Made by a program: the position numbers and the translations under genes. The notes beneath the pieces were generated by a model that was given only the letters and a program-made list of their open reading frames with translations, searched no databases and was not told where the DNA came from. A DNA stretch of 64,000 nucleotides from UMGS1883 sp045636425 (GTDB lineage Bacteria > Bacillota > Clostridia > UMGS1883): the NCBI GenBank assembly GCA_045636425.1, contig JAZTXM010000006.1, positions 62,001 to 126,000 of the forward strand. Direction: 5' to 3'. Of the stretch, positions 18,043 through 25,599 are shown in pieces (the stretch's first letter is position 1; every line of letters starts with the position of its first letter).

Positions 18043-18657
18043 ATGCAGAAGCTAAACGTATTGACAACCCTTATTGAAAAAGAAGACAAACGTGCCGCCA
18101 TTTCCCTGTTGAAAGGCATTTACAAGGAAAATAGCTGTGAGGGCTATGCCTCGGCATTTGAAAAAATACTTCTTATAGAAACGGCTAAGGAGCTTAATGA
18201 TAGGGTAAGAGGTTTTTATATCGATGCGGAGCAAATGAAGACAGTTTTATTTTCTGAAAATCCTCCTACATCGGAAGAAGTAGTAAATTCCCTTTGCTTA
18301 GCCATGAATGATGCAGCCTCTCTGGAGAGGCTTAACGCATATGAAAAGGCACAGGAGTATATCAACCATAACCTGACGGATAATCAGCTTACAACGGGGG
18401 CGGCAGCGGAATATGCAGGAGTTACCCAAAGCACTCTTGCAAAACTGTTTTCCCGCAATGCAGGCATTACTCCCGGATATTACTTAAATAAGCTAAGGGT
18501 AGAAAAGAGTATGGAATACCTCAAAGAGGGGTTATCTGTTGAGAAAACCTCTCTGAAAGTCGGATTTTCCTCCTGTGAGACATATATACGTGTGTTTAAA
18601 AAACTTATGGGAAAAACTCCGGGAGAATGGAAAAGAAATAATGTGACGGACGGCTAA
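18043..18657 (+). CDS. AraC-family transcriptional regulator
   Basis: 204 residues. The last ~100 are a double helix-turn-helix AraC domain (YINHNLTDNQLTTGAAAEYAGVTQSTLAKLFSRNAGITPGYYLNKLRVEKSMEYLKEGLSVEKTSLKVGFSSCETYIRVFKKLMGKTPGEW). The N-terminal ~100 residues are helical and not a cupin, so the signal is unknown. It begins 4 bp after the CtpA stop and 23 bp before mecA, suggesting one transcript with the protease. No good ribosome binding site precedes the ATG, consistent with coupling. Confidence 0.88.
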   Translation: MQKLNVLTTLIEKEDKRAAISLLKGIYKENSCEGYASAFEKILLIETAKELNDRVRGFYIDAEQMKTVLFSENPPTSEEVVNSLCLAMNDAASLERLNAYEKAQEYINHNLTDNQLTTGAAAEYAGVTQSTLAKLFSRNAGITPGYYLNKLRVEKSMEYLKEGLSVEKTSLKVGFSSCETYIRVFKKLMGKTPGEWKRNNVTDG

Positions 18658-18680
18658 GTCCTAAAAAAGAGGTGACAAGA

Positions 18681-19283
18681 GTGAAATTTGAAATGTTAAA
18701 AGCGAATAAAATAAAAGTTACGATGAATGCAAGTGACTGTGAGGAGCTTGGAATTTCCTTTGAGGCGATGGCAAAGAATTCGCCCCAGTCCAGGGAGGTA
18801 TTCTTTAAACTCTTACGCCGTGCGGAAAAAGAGACGGGCTTTACCTGTAACAATGCACGACTCGTGGTAGAAGCGGCAATCCGAGCTGAAAAAAGCGAAA
18901 TGACACTCTTTGTAACCAAGGTTGATAACGAGGAGGAAAAGGAGCTTTTTGATAAGCTTGCTCATATCAATCTGCCTAATATTTTAAATGATGAAGCCAA
19001 GAATGATCCGCCTAAAACCGAGAAAAAAGCTTCCACCATGGTGGAGCTTGCGGACTTTGAGGATGTAATAAAAATGTGCCACTGTATGAGGGAGTGTTTT
19101 TGGGGAACGCTTTACAGTTATAAGGATAAGTATTATATGACAATGCTTCCCACCTACATACCCAAGGCATCGGAGTTTGGCTCGCCTTGCCCGGAGGGCT
19201 ATCGCCCTATAGTAGAAGAACATGGCAAAGCAATAGTGAAAAACAGTGCATTTTTGTTTATAAGAAATAGGTTTAGCGAATGA
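18681..19283 (+). CDS. mecA: Adaptor protein MecA
   Basis: 200 residues. MecA-type adaptor that delivers substrates to ClpC/ClpCP in Firmicutes and affects competence, sporulation and biofilm. The N-terminal substrate domain (KFEMLKANKIKVTMNASDCEELGISFEAMAKNSPQSREVFFKLLRRAEKETGF) and the C-terminal ClpC-binding domain (VELADFEDVIKMCHCM...LYSYKDKYYMTML...EHGKAI) are both present with a charged linker. The GTG at 18681 is chosen since GAGGTG lies 7 bp upstream; an in-frame GTG at 18672 is inside that site. Confidence 0.92.
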   Translation: MKFEMLKANKIKVTMNASDCEELGISFEAMAKNSPQSREVFFKLLRRAEKETGFTCNNARLVVEAAIRAEKSEMTLFVTKVDNEEEKELFDKLAHINLPNILNDEAKNDPPKTEKKASTMVELADFEDVIKMCHCMRECFWGTLYSYKDKYYMTMLPTYIPKASEFGSPCPEGYRPIVEEHGKAIVKNSAFLFIRNRFSE

Positions 19284-19312
19284 ATATAAACTGAATAGTT
19301 GTAAATAATAGA

Positions 19313-19342
19313 AGGGCGGTCTCACAAAAGTGAGACCGCCCT
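19313..19342. terminator. Bidirectional hairpin between mecA and the zinc-finger lipoprotein gene
   Basis: Perfect 12-bp GC-rich stem GGGCGGTCTCAC / GTGAGACCGCCC with an AAAA loop, placed between converging genes. T tracts are weak on both sides. Confidence 0.75.
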
Positions 19343-19355
19343 CATTAGTTTTCGT

Positions 19356-19577
19356 TTAATCTTTCAACACTTTGCCTTTGCCATCACAAGCATAGCATTC
19401 ATCAATTCCGTAAGTACAATTAACACATCGTCTGCCATTGGATTCTGAATTTCCGTTACATATGCTACATACAACATGACCATCACCGCCGCATTTTTTA
19501 CAAACGGAGTAATATGAACAAGCACTGATAAACAGTAGATTGGCTATACATAATAAACCTATTAAGAATTTCTTCAT
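19356..19577 (-). CDS. Small lipoprotein with DnaJ-type CxxCxGxG zinc motifs
   Basis: 73 residues. Signal peptide with a lipobox ending ISAC (KKFLIGLLCIANLLFISAC), then CKKCGGDGHVVCSICNG and CVNCTYGIDECYACDGKG, four CxxC units like the DnaJ cysteine-rich domain that would bind two zinc ions. An exported DnaJ-type zinc module is unusual. The start at 19577 follows GCGAGG; the frame extends further upstream into the next gene without support. It is 1 bp downstream of the membrane protein gene, so they form an operon. Confidence 0.7.
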   Translation of the reverse strand: MKKFLIGLLCIANLLFISACSYYSVCKKCGGDGHVVCSICNGNSESNGRRCVNCTYGIDECYACDGKGKVLKD

Positions 19578-19578
19578 A

Positions 19579-20022
19579 TTATTGACCTCGCTTAAAAAAC
19601 ACAAGATGCTTTCCCTGTGCACCGATAAACCCATGGTCGCCTGCAGAAAGATAGAGCTTTTTTGATGCAATCAGTTCTTTGCGTATTCCGTCGCTGAACT
19701 CAGCTAAAACTATCATATCACCATTCTTAGCACGGTTTATAATTTCAATTATTTTACCGTTTTCCTCAATAGGCGTACCACTCCATTCTTTTATATAAAA
19801 AAACGGAACGATAAGACCGGCGACAACAGCAATAAATCCAAACGCACACATAAAGGCAGGGAGTATTGTAGCCCATGCCGGGACTTCCTCATATGCCATT
19901 TCATATGATTCTTCGAACATTGAGCCCATGGATGCTCCCCACATAATAACACCAATGCCTGCAATTACGAATACAAAACCCAACAAAATTCCTGTTGAAA
20001 TAATATTTGATTTTTCTCTCAT
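19579..20022 (-). CDS. Two-span membrane protein (DUF2500-like C-terminus)
   Basis: 147 residues. Two transmembrane segments (IISTGILLGFVFVIAGIGVIMWG and ILPAFMCAFGFIAVVAGLIVPFFY) flank a short acidic loop. The C-terminal cytosolic part (GDMIVLAEFSDGIRKELIASKKLYLSAGDHGFIGAQGKHLVFFKRG) resembles the small beta domain of DUF2500-type proteins. The start at 20022 follows AAAGGG. A promoter TTGACT-N17-TATAAT (minus strand, 20,080-20,108) precedes it. Function unknown. Confidence 0.7.
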   Translation of the reverse strand: MREKSNIISTGILLGFVFVIAGIGVIMWGASMGSMFEESYEMAYEEVPAWATILPAFMCAFGFIAVVAGLIVPFFYIKEWSGTPIEENGKIIEIINRAKNGDMIVLAEFSDGIRKELIASKKLYLSAGDHGFIGAQGKHLVFFKRGQ

Positions 20023-20079
20023 TTTTCTTTCCCTTTCTGAATTTATACTAAGGATTTGCAAATTCTTATCTTTAACACA

Positions 20080-20108
20080 ATTATACAGCAAAAATATGGT
20101 AAAGTCAA
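20080..20108 (-). promoter_or_regulatory. Promoter of the membrane protein / lipoprotein pair
   Basis: On the minus strand TTGACT (20103-20108), 17-bp spacer, TATAAT (20080-20085). It faces the XRE regulator gene at 20146, which may control it. Confidence 0.75.
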
Positions 20109-20145
20109 GTTAAATTCTGATTTTTAACATATTCAGGGGTGCGTC

Positions 20146-20394
20146 ATGAAAATTTATGATTTCAATGGAAAGAAAAATATCTGTGGAAACCGAGTGAAAG
20201 TAGCTCGGCAAAGACAAAAAATCACACAAAATGATCTTGCGGCAAGGTTGCAAATCGAGGGAATAACTATTGAGCGTGACAGCGTAAGTCGTATAGAGAT
20301 AGGAACAAGATTTGTAGCGGATTATGAACTAACAGTACTTTCAAAATGTTTAAATGTATCGGTGAATTGGTTGCTGGGAATTGAAAATGATTAA
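20146..20394 (+). CDS. XRE-family HTH regulator
   Basis: 82 residues, essentially one Cro/C1-type helix-turn-helix: GNRVKVARQRQKITQNDLAARLQIEGITIERDSVSRIEIGTRFVADYELTVLSKCLNVSVNWLLG. It is divergent from the small membrane protein gene, and the 123-bp gap holds that gene's promoter, so local repression is plausible. A hairpin follows directly. Confidence 0.85.
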   Translation: MKIYDFNGKKNICGNRVKVARQRQKITQNDLAARLQIEGITIERDSVSRIEIGTRFVADYELTVLSKCLNVSVNWLLGIEND

Positions 20395-20402
20395 ACAGAA
20401 AC

Positions 20403-20440
20403 GTCCCGCCCTGGAAATAGTTTCCAAGGCGGGACATTTG
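20403..20440. terminator. Bidirectional terminator between the XRE gene and serA
   Basis: Stem GTCCCGCC-TGGAAA / TTTCCA-GGCGGGAC with a 3-nt loop; converging genes on both sides. Confidence 0.8.
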
Positions 20441-20474
20441 TTTTGCGTTCAGTGCTGTTTTATACACCCGTAAA

Positions 20475-21644
20475 TTATTTAATTACGCGAACTTTAATTA
20501 TTCCTTCAATTGCTTTCAATTCATCTGCAATTGCTTCGTCAGCGTTTGCCGCATCAAGAATGGTGCAAGCGTAATCGCCGCGGCTCTTATTAACCATATT
20601 TTCGATATTAAGACCCTTAGCGGCAAGTGCTGCGGTAATGCTTGAAATCATATTGGGAACATTCTTATGAAGAACTGTGATTCTTGTAGCATCTGCGGTT
20701 CTGGGAAGCTCACAGTTGGGATAGTTAACGGAATTTACAATGTTGCCGTTTTCCATATATTCAATAAGCTCTTTAGCCGCCATAACAGCACAGTTATCTT
20801 CGCTCTCCGCACTGGAAGCACCAAGATGGGGAATAGCCACTACGTTTTCAAGACCGATTACCTCATCAGAGGGGAAGTCTACCACGTAGGAAGAAATAAG
20901 ACCTACTTCAAGCGCACTCTTAAGCGAATCTGTGTCAACAAGCTCCCCGCGGGAGAAGTTGAGAAGCTTTGCACCCTTCTTAACTGATGATTTAAAGAGC
21001 TCAGCATTGAACATTCCTCTTGTCGCATCCATAAGGGGAAGATGAAGCGTGATATAGTCAGCTTCAGCAAGCGCATCCTTAAGGTCATTTTTAATAACTG
21101 TGTGTCTGTCAAGGCTAAGTGCCGCCTTAACGGAAATATAGGGGTCGTAACCGATTACTTCCATACCAAGGTGATATGCCGCATTTGCAACGAGAACACC
21201 GATAGCACCAAGACCGATTACTGCAAGCTTCTTGCCCTTGATTTCACAGCCTGCAAAGTTGCCCTTGCCCTTTTCAACCATTTTGCCTACTTCCGCACCG
21301 TTACCCTTAAGGGTTTCCGCCCACTTGATACCGCCTACGATATCACGGGAAGCAAGGAAAAGACCTGCAATTGTAAGCTCCTTAACGGCGTTTGCATTAG
21401 CGCCGGGAGTATTGAATACCACGATACCCTTTTCACTGCACTTGTCAAGAGGAATATTGTTTACCCCTGCACCTGCACGTGCAACTGCCGCAAGTGACTG
21501 GGGAAGCTCCATATCATGCATATTGAAGCTTCTGAGAATTATGCAATCGGGATTTTCGCAGTTGTCCGAAATTGCATATTTTACTTTATCAAAATTATCA
21601 AGACCGCATTTTGCAATCTTATTGAGTGTAAGAAGATTATACAT
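20475..21644 (-). CDS. serA: D-3-phosphoglycerate dehydrogenase
   Basis: 389 residues, first step of serine synthesis, NAD dependent. Substrate domain at the N-terminus, the Rossmann motif IGLGAIGVLVANAA, catalytic region NFSRGELVDTDSL and AIPHLGASSAESEDN (His), and a C-terminal ACT domain (VLHKNVPNMISSITAALAAKGLNIENM), a short SerA type. The start ATG at 21644 follows AAAGGA; an upstream TTG at 21653 is in frame but less likely. Transcribed with serC, 14 bp downstream of it. Confidence 0.94.
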   Translation of the reverse strand: MYNLLTLNKIAKCGLDNFDKVKYAISDNCENPDCIILRSFNMHDMELPQSLAAVARAGAGVNNIPLDKCSEKGIVVFNTPGANANAVKELTIAGLFLASRDIVGGIKWAETLKGNGAEVGKMVEKGKGNFAGCEIKGKKLAVIGLGAIGVLVANAAYHLGMEVIGYDPYISVKAALSLDRHTVIKNDLKDALAEADYITLHLPLMDATRGMFNAELFKSSVKKGAKLLNFSRGELVDTDSLKSALEVGLISSYVVDFPSDEVIGLENVVAIPHLGASSAESEDNCAVMAAKELIEYMENGNIVNSVNYPNCELPRTADATRITVLHKNVPNMISSITAALAAKGLNIENMVNKSRGDYACTILDAANADEAIADELKAIEGIIKVRVIK

Positions 21645-21658
21645 TTTTCTCAATTCCT

Positions 21659-22738
21659 TTACTTATTATTCTTTTCAAACTCTGCCATAAACTGAACGAG
21701 TGCCTCTACACCCTCAAGTGGCATAGCGTTGTAGATGCTGGCTCTCATGCCGCCTACACTGCGATGTCCTTTAAGGTTTACAAAGCCTGCGGCTTCGGCT
21801 TCCTTACAGAACTTCTTATCAAGGTCAGCGTCGCCTGTAACAAAGCATACATTCATCATTGAACGGCACTTTTTGTCCGCTGTTGCCTTGAAAAGAGTTG
21901 AGTTATCAAGGAAGTCATAAAGAATATTTGCTTTCTTCTCGTTTCTTTCCTTCATTGCCTCAAGACCACCGTTTTCGAGTGCCCATTTATACACAAGACC
22001 TGCAATATAAATTGCGTAGCAGGGAGGGGTGTTGTACATTGAGTCGTTATCAGCCATTGTTTTATAATCGAGCATTGTAGGAATATCCTCACGCGCATTT
22101 CCCATTAAATCCTCGCGGATAATAACAACTGTAAGACCTGCAGGAGCCATATTCTTCTGTGCACCTGCATATATAACGCCAAACTTTGTAACATCTACAG
22201 GCTCACTTGTAATACAAGATGACATATCTGCAACCAGCACCTTGTCACCTACATTGGGAACTTCCGGGAACTTTGTTCCGAAAATTGTGTTGTTGTAGCA
22301 TACGTGAACGTAATCAGCATCCTCACGCACCATATCGGGTGTAATTTCGGGAATATAGCTGAATGTCTTATCTTCTGAAGTTGCGATACACTTCGCATCG
22401 CCGTATTTCTTAGCTTCCTTAAAAGCTTTACCTGAGAACTGACCTGAAACAACATAGTCAGCCTTTCCTGTTTTCATAAGGTTAAGAGGAACTGCCGCAA
22501 ACTGTGTTGAAGCACCACCCTGAAGGAAAAGCACCTTATAGTTATCAGGGATATTCATAAGTTTTCTGAAGTTAGCCTCAGTCTCTTTGATTATTGCATC
22601 GTAAACAGGGGAACGATGGCTCATTTCCATAACGCTCATGCCACTGCCCTGGTATTCAATAAGCTCCTTCTGAGCTGTTTCAAGCACCTCAAGGGGAAGC
22701 ATGCTTGGACCTGCGGAAAAATTATAAACTCTTGACAT
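21659..22738 (-). CDS. serC: Phosphoserine aminotransferase
   Basis: 359 residues, PLP enzyme converting 3-phosphohydroxypyruvate and glutamate to phosphoserine. Start VYNFSAGPSMLP, phosphate/PLP motif LFLQGGASTQF, Schiff-base lysine in YAGAQKNMAPAGLTV, and C-terminal LKGHRSVGGMRASIYNAMPLEGV. GGAGGCAA precedes the ATG. First gene of the serC-serA operon, driven by the consensus promoter at 22,776-22,804. serB is not nearby. Confidence 0.97.
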   Translation of the reverse strand: MSRVYNFSAGPSMLPLEVLETAQKELIEYQGSGMSVMEMSHRSPVYDAIIKETEANFRKLMNIPDNYKVLFLQGGASTQFAAVPLNLMKTGKADYVVSGQFSGKAFKEAKKYGDAKCIATSEDKTFSYIPEITPDMVREDADYVHVCYNNTIFGTKFPEVPNVGDKVLVADMSSCITSEPVDVTKFGVIYAGAQKNMAPAGLTVVIIREDLMGNAREDIPTMLDYKTMADNDSMYNTPPCYAIYIAGLVYKWALENGGLEAMKERNEKKANILYDFLDNSTLFKATADKKCRSMMNVCFVTGDADLDKKFCKEAEAAGFVNLKGHRSVGGMRASIYNAMPLEGVEALVQFMAEFEKNNK

Positions 22739-22775
22739 AAAAATTGCCTCCTAAAAAATAAAAAGATTACTATCT

Positions 22776-22804
22776 ATTATACTCTTTATTTCAAAAGGTG
22801 TCAA
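22776..22804 (-). promoter_or_regulatory. Promoter of serC-serA
   Basis: Minus strand TTGACA (22799-22804), 17-bp spacer, TATAAT (22776-22781): perfect consensus. Confidence 0.9.
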
Positions 22805-22854
22805 TTTAATTCGATACTTTTTTAACGGTTTTTTCACTTTTTGGTGGAATTTGA

Positions 22855-22898
22855 AAAGGCAAGAATCAACTCACGGTTGATTCTTGCCTTTTTTTCCC
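22855..22898. terminator. Terminator of the spo0A-tauE unit
   Basis: 16-bp perfect stem (22855-22870 with 22877-22892). The 3' end of the last TauE gene, including its stop codon, lies within the stem. Confidence 0.85.
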
Positions 22899-23245
22899 TT
22901 TAGTCCGACCCATATTTCCTTTATTCCGAAAATAAGTATAAATAACCCAAAAAGCTTACCCATAATACGCGAAGAAAGATTAGTTGAAATGTATGCCCCC
23001 AACAGTGCAAAAGGGACGCCCGTAATTATAATGGGAAGTGCCGTTTTAAAGCTTATATTCTTATTTTTCATATGCACAAAAATTGCGCACAGGGCGGATG
23101 GAATAAAGCAGAAAAGATTCAGGCTTTGTGCTTTATGCTGTGATAATCCCAGAAACATCGTAGCCGCAGGAATAAGAAGCATTCCTCCGCCTACTCCCAT
23201 ACCGCCTAATATACCTGAGAAAAATCCGATTATTGCAGTAAACAA
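22871..23245 (-). CDS. Half-size TauE/SafE family membrane protein (second of pair)
   Basis: 124 residues with about four transmembrane segments. The motif GFFSGILGGMGVGGGMLLIPA near the N-terminus is the TauE/SafE repeat signature. Full-length family members have two such repeats (about 250 residues); here each half is its own gene. The family exports sulfite, sulfoacetate or related anions. The start is TTG at 23245 and the next gene upstream ends 23 bp before. The stop lies inside the terminator stem. Confidence 0.85.
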   Translation of the reverse strand: MFTAIIGFFSGILGGMGVGGGMLLIPAATMFLGLSQHKAQSLNLFCFIPSALCAIFVHMKNKNISFKTALPIIITGVPFALLGAYISTNLSSRIMGKLFGLFILIFGIKEIWVGLKGKKGKNQP

Positions 23246-23268
23246 TTGTACTTCGCTCCGCTTCGTAA

Positions 23269-23619
23269 TTAAAATATCAGCATTTTTACGGATGCGGCAA
23301 TCATAACAATGCCAAACCCGATTCTGATAAATCTTCCCGAAAGACGGGAAAGGAGTTTTGCCCCCACAAATGCACCCAATGCCGCACCCGATGCCGCCTT
23401 AATGATGACAGGCATATCGGCAAAACCTGCCATGGAATAAATCAAAACACCTGCAAGGGTTAGCGGCAGTATGATTATAATAGATGTGGCATGTGCCTTT
23501 TTTTCTTCGAGGGAGAAAAATTTTTGGAGTATCAGTACGGCGATTATTCCGCCGCCGGAGGCAAAAAATCCGTTTATAAAGCCTATGGGAATTCCCCAAA
23601 GCAGTCCTTTTTTCTTCAT
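23269..23619 (-). CDS. Half-size TauE/SafE family membrane protein (first of pair)
   Basis: 116 residues, about four transmembrane segments, with the TauE repeat motif GIPIGFINGFFASGGGIIAV. It probably forms a heterodimer with the downstream half. The ATG lies only 2 bp after the spo0A stop codon with no good ribosome binding site, so translation may depend on termination of spo0A. Confidence 0.85.
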   Translation of the reverse strand: MKKKGLLWGIPIGFINGFFASGGGIIAVLILQKFFSLEEKKAHATSIIIILPLTLAGVLIYSMAGFADMPVIIKAASGAALGAFVGAKLLSRLSGRFIRIGFGIVMIAASVKMLIF

Positions 23620-23621
23620 TA

Positions 23622-24425
23622 TTAAGATACCAGCATTTCAAGCCTTAATTTATCGGCAATCATTGCAATAAATTCCGAGTTTGTAGGCTTTCCCTTATTA
23701 TTGCTTACCGTGTAGCCAAAGAGCCTATAAAGCTCCTCCTCATTTCCGCGAATGCATGCCACTTCGATTGCGTGGCGGATTGCTCTTTCTACACGGCTGG
23801 GGGAGGTGTTGTGCCTGTTTGCCACACGGGGATAAAGCTGTTTTGTAACTGCATTTATCAGCTCCGTGTCCTTAATGCTCATTATAATTGCATCGCGGAG
23901 GTATTGGTATCCTTTTATGTTTGCGGGAACTCCTACGGAATGAATAGTTTTTGTTACGGTTATTTCAATGGCTCTGTCACTGGGGCGGTCACCTGAGGTG
24001 CTGTTGTCAGATGGCATAATTTCATGGAGCTTTCCCTGGGAAAACTGCGGTATACACAGGAGTTTTATCCTCTCGTACAGAGTTTCGTTGTCGCAGGGTT
24101 TTATCATAAAATAATCTGCACCCAACTGCATACAAAGATTTGTTATATGCTCCCTTCTTGAGCCGCTCATTACCATTATCACAGGTCTTTGGGAGCGTGG
24201 AAGTGTGTTTATTGCCTTAAGAAGGCCGATTCCGTCAAGCCCCGGAAGAACCAGGTCCATTAAAACGACATCGGGATGATATTGTCTTATTTTTTCCAGT
24301 GCCTCCGTTCCGTCCGACGCCGTTGCAATCAACTCTATATCGCTTTTGGCGTCAAAAAACGATTTCATTTGTGCCAATAATTCGTGGTTACTGTCTGCAA
24401 TAAGCAGTTTTATCTTGGTTTTCAT
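23622..24425 (-). CDS. spo0A: Sporulation master regulator Spo0A
   Basis: 267 residues, the usual Spo0A length. Response-regulator receiver (KIKLLIADSNHELLAQM, phospho-acceptor Asp in DVVLMDLVLPGLDGIG, Lys in FMIKPCD) linked to the Spo0A-specific DNA-binding domain (SVGVPANIKGYQYLRDAI, QLYPRVANRHNTSPSRVERAIRHAIEVACIRG, GKPTNSEFIAMIADKLRLE). The start at 24425 follows GGAGG; the longer frame lacks support. Upstream is trxB rather than the common spoIVB, and two TauE halves follow. Confidence 0.97.
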   Translation of the reverse strand: MKTKIKLLIADSNHELLAQMKSFFDAKSDIELIATASDGTEALEKIRQYHPDVVLMDLVLPGLDGIGLLKAINTLPRSQRPVIMVMSGSRREHITNLCMQLGADYFMIKPCDNETLYERIKLLCIPQFSQGKLHEIMPSDNSTSGDRPSDRAIEITVTKTIHSVGVPANIKGYQYLRDAIIMSIKDTELINAVTKQLYPRVANRHNTSPSRVERAIRHAIEVACIRGNEEELYRLFGYTVSNNKGKPTNSEFIAMIADKLRLEMLVS

Positions 24426-24460
24426 ACTCTTTCCTCCATTTTTTCTTTGTTGTATTAAGC

Positions 24461-24510
24461 ATATTACCATATTTTGGAAATTAATGCAAGAACTTTTTCC
24501 CAAAATTTGG
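24461..24510 (-). promoter_or_regulatory. spo0A promoter with two CCA-N5-TGG imperfect palindromes
   Basis: Minus strand TTGCAT (24484-24489), 17-bp spacer, TAATAT (24461-24466). CCATATTTTGG (24467-24477) lies in the spacer and CCAAAATTTGG (24500-24510) upstream of -35, 33 bp apart. A weak 0A-box-like TTTGTCGGAT is at about 24,590 (minus strand). Confidence 0.45.
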
Positions 24511-24649
24511 TAAAAATATAAATTGCGACTTTTTACCACGATTTTTACCGCATAAAAACACAGATATATTTAAAATTCGATATTAAAATCCGACAAATCG
24601 GTTGGGCATTGCAGAGACACGGTATGTTTTTGTTACATTGCCCATAAAG

Positions 24650-24693
24650 AAAGGAGGTGTAAAAAAACTCGGTTTTTTTTACACCTCCTTTTT
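24650..24693 (-). terminator. Terminator of nrdD-trxB
   Basis: About 18-bp A/T-plus-GGAGGTGT stem with a 5-nt loop and T/A tails on both strands; just after the trxB stop. Confidence 0.85.
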
Positions 24694-24694
24694 A

Positions 24695-25594
24695 TTACTG
24701 CAAATAACTGCATGCGGCAAGTGCCGCAACCGCACCGTCAGCGGCGGCTGTTGCCACCTGGCGGATTTTTTTCTGCCTGCAATCTCCGGCAACAAAAATT
24801 CCCGGAACATTTGTAAGACATTCCTCTCCGCTTACCACATAGCCTCTTTCATCGAGCGTGATAATATCGGAGAATTCTTCATTTTGGGGAATCAGACCAA
24901 TCGCTACGAAAAGTCCGTCAAGGGGGAGCTCTTTTTTTCCGTCTTTCCCGGAAAGGCACACGCCCTTAAACTCATTTTCACCCAGAAGTCCGTCCACTAC
25001 AGTGCCTAAGATTACTTCAATGTTTTCTCTTTCTTCTACGGTTTTTTGAAGCTTATCTTCGCCTGTTAAAAAGGCGAGATTCTGAATCACATAAACCTTT
25101 TTGCTTGTTTCCGAAAGAAGAAGTGCTTCCTGAAGTGCGCTGTTTCCTCCGCCCACTACGCCGACAGTTTTATCCTCATAAAAAGCACCGTCGCATACTG
25201 CACAGAAAGAAATGCCCTCTCCGATGAAGTCCTCCTCCTTATCAAGTCCCAAGAGTCTGTGCTTTGTTCCCGTAGCAATGATTACGGACTTACCCTCGAA
25301 TTCTCCGTCATCGCATACAACGCGGAGGGGATTACCGGGGATAATCTTCTTTGCCTCCATACATTCGATTTCGGCATCAAGCGCCATTGCCTGTGCTATA
25401 AGCTGCTCAGCAAATTCATTTCCCGTCACGCTTATAAATCCGGGGATATTTTCAACCTTGGGGGAAGAAGTAATCTGACCGCCGAAGGTTCCTTTTTCAA
25501 TTACCAATACTTTTTTATTGGCACGTCCTGCATAGATTGCGGCGGTCAGCCCCGCAGGGCCGCCGCCGATAACGATTATATCGTAAACATTCAT
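24695..25594 (-). CDS. trxB: Thioredoxin reductase
   Basis: 299-residue flavoprotein. FAD motif VIGGGPAGLTAAIYAGRANKKVLVIE, the redox pair CAVCDG, NADPH site GVVGGGNSALQEALLL and the C-terminal FAD motif VPGIFVAGDCRQK. The ATG at 25594 lies 5 bp after the nrdD stop, with AAAGGCG inside the end of nrdD, so it is coupled to nrdD. Given the redoxin domain fused to NrdD, TrxB may supply its electrons. Confidence 0.95.
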   Translation of the reverse strand: MNVYDIIVIGGGPAGLTAAIYAGRANKKVLVIEKGTFGGQITSSPKVENIPGFISVTGNEFAEQLIAQAMALDAEIECMEAKKIIPGNPLRVVCDDGEFEGKSVIIATGTKHRLLGLDKEEDFIGEGISFCAVCDGAFYEDKTVGVVGGGNSALQEALLLSETSKKVYVIQNLAFLTGEDKLQKTVEERENIEVILGTVVDGLLGENEFKGVCLSGKDGKKELPLDGLFVAIGLIPQNEEFSDIITLDERGYVVSGEECLTNVPGIFVAGDCRQKKIRQVATAAADGAVAALAACSYLQ

Positions 25595-25599
25595 TTGTT

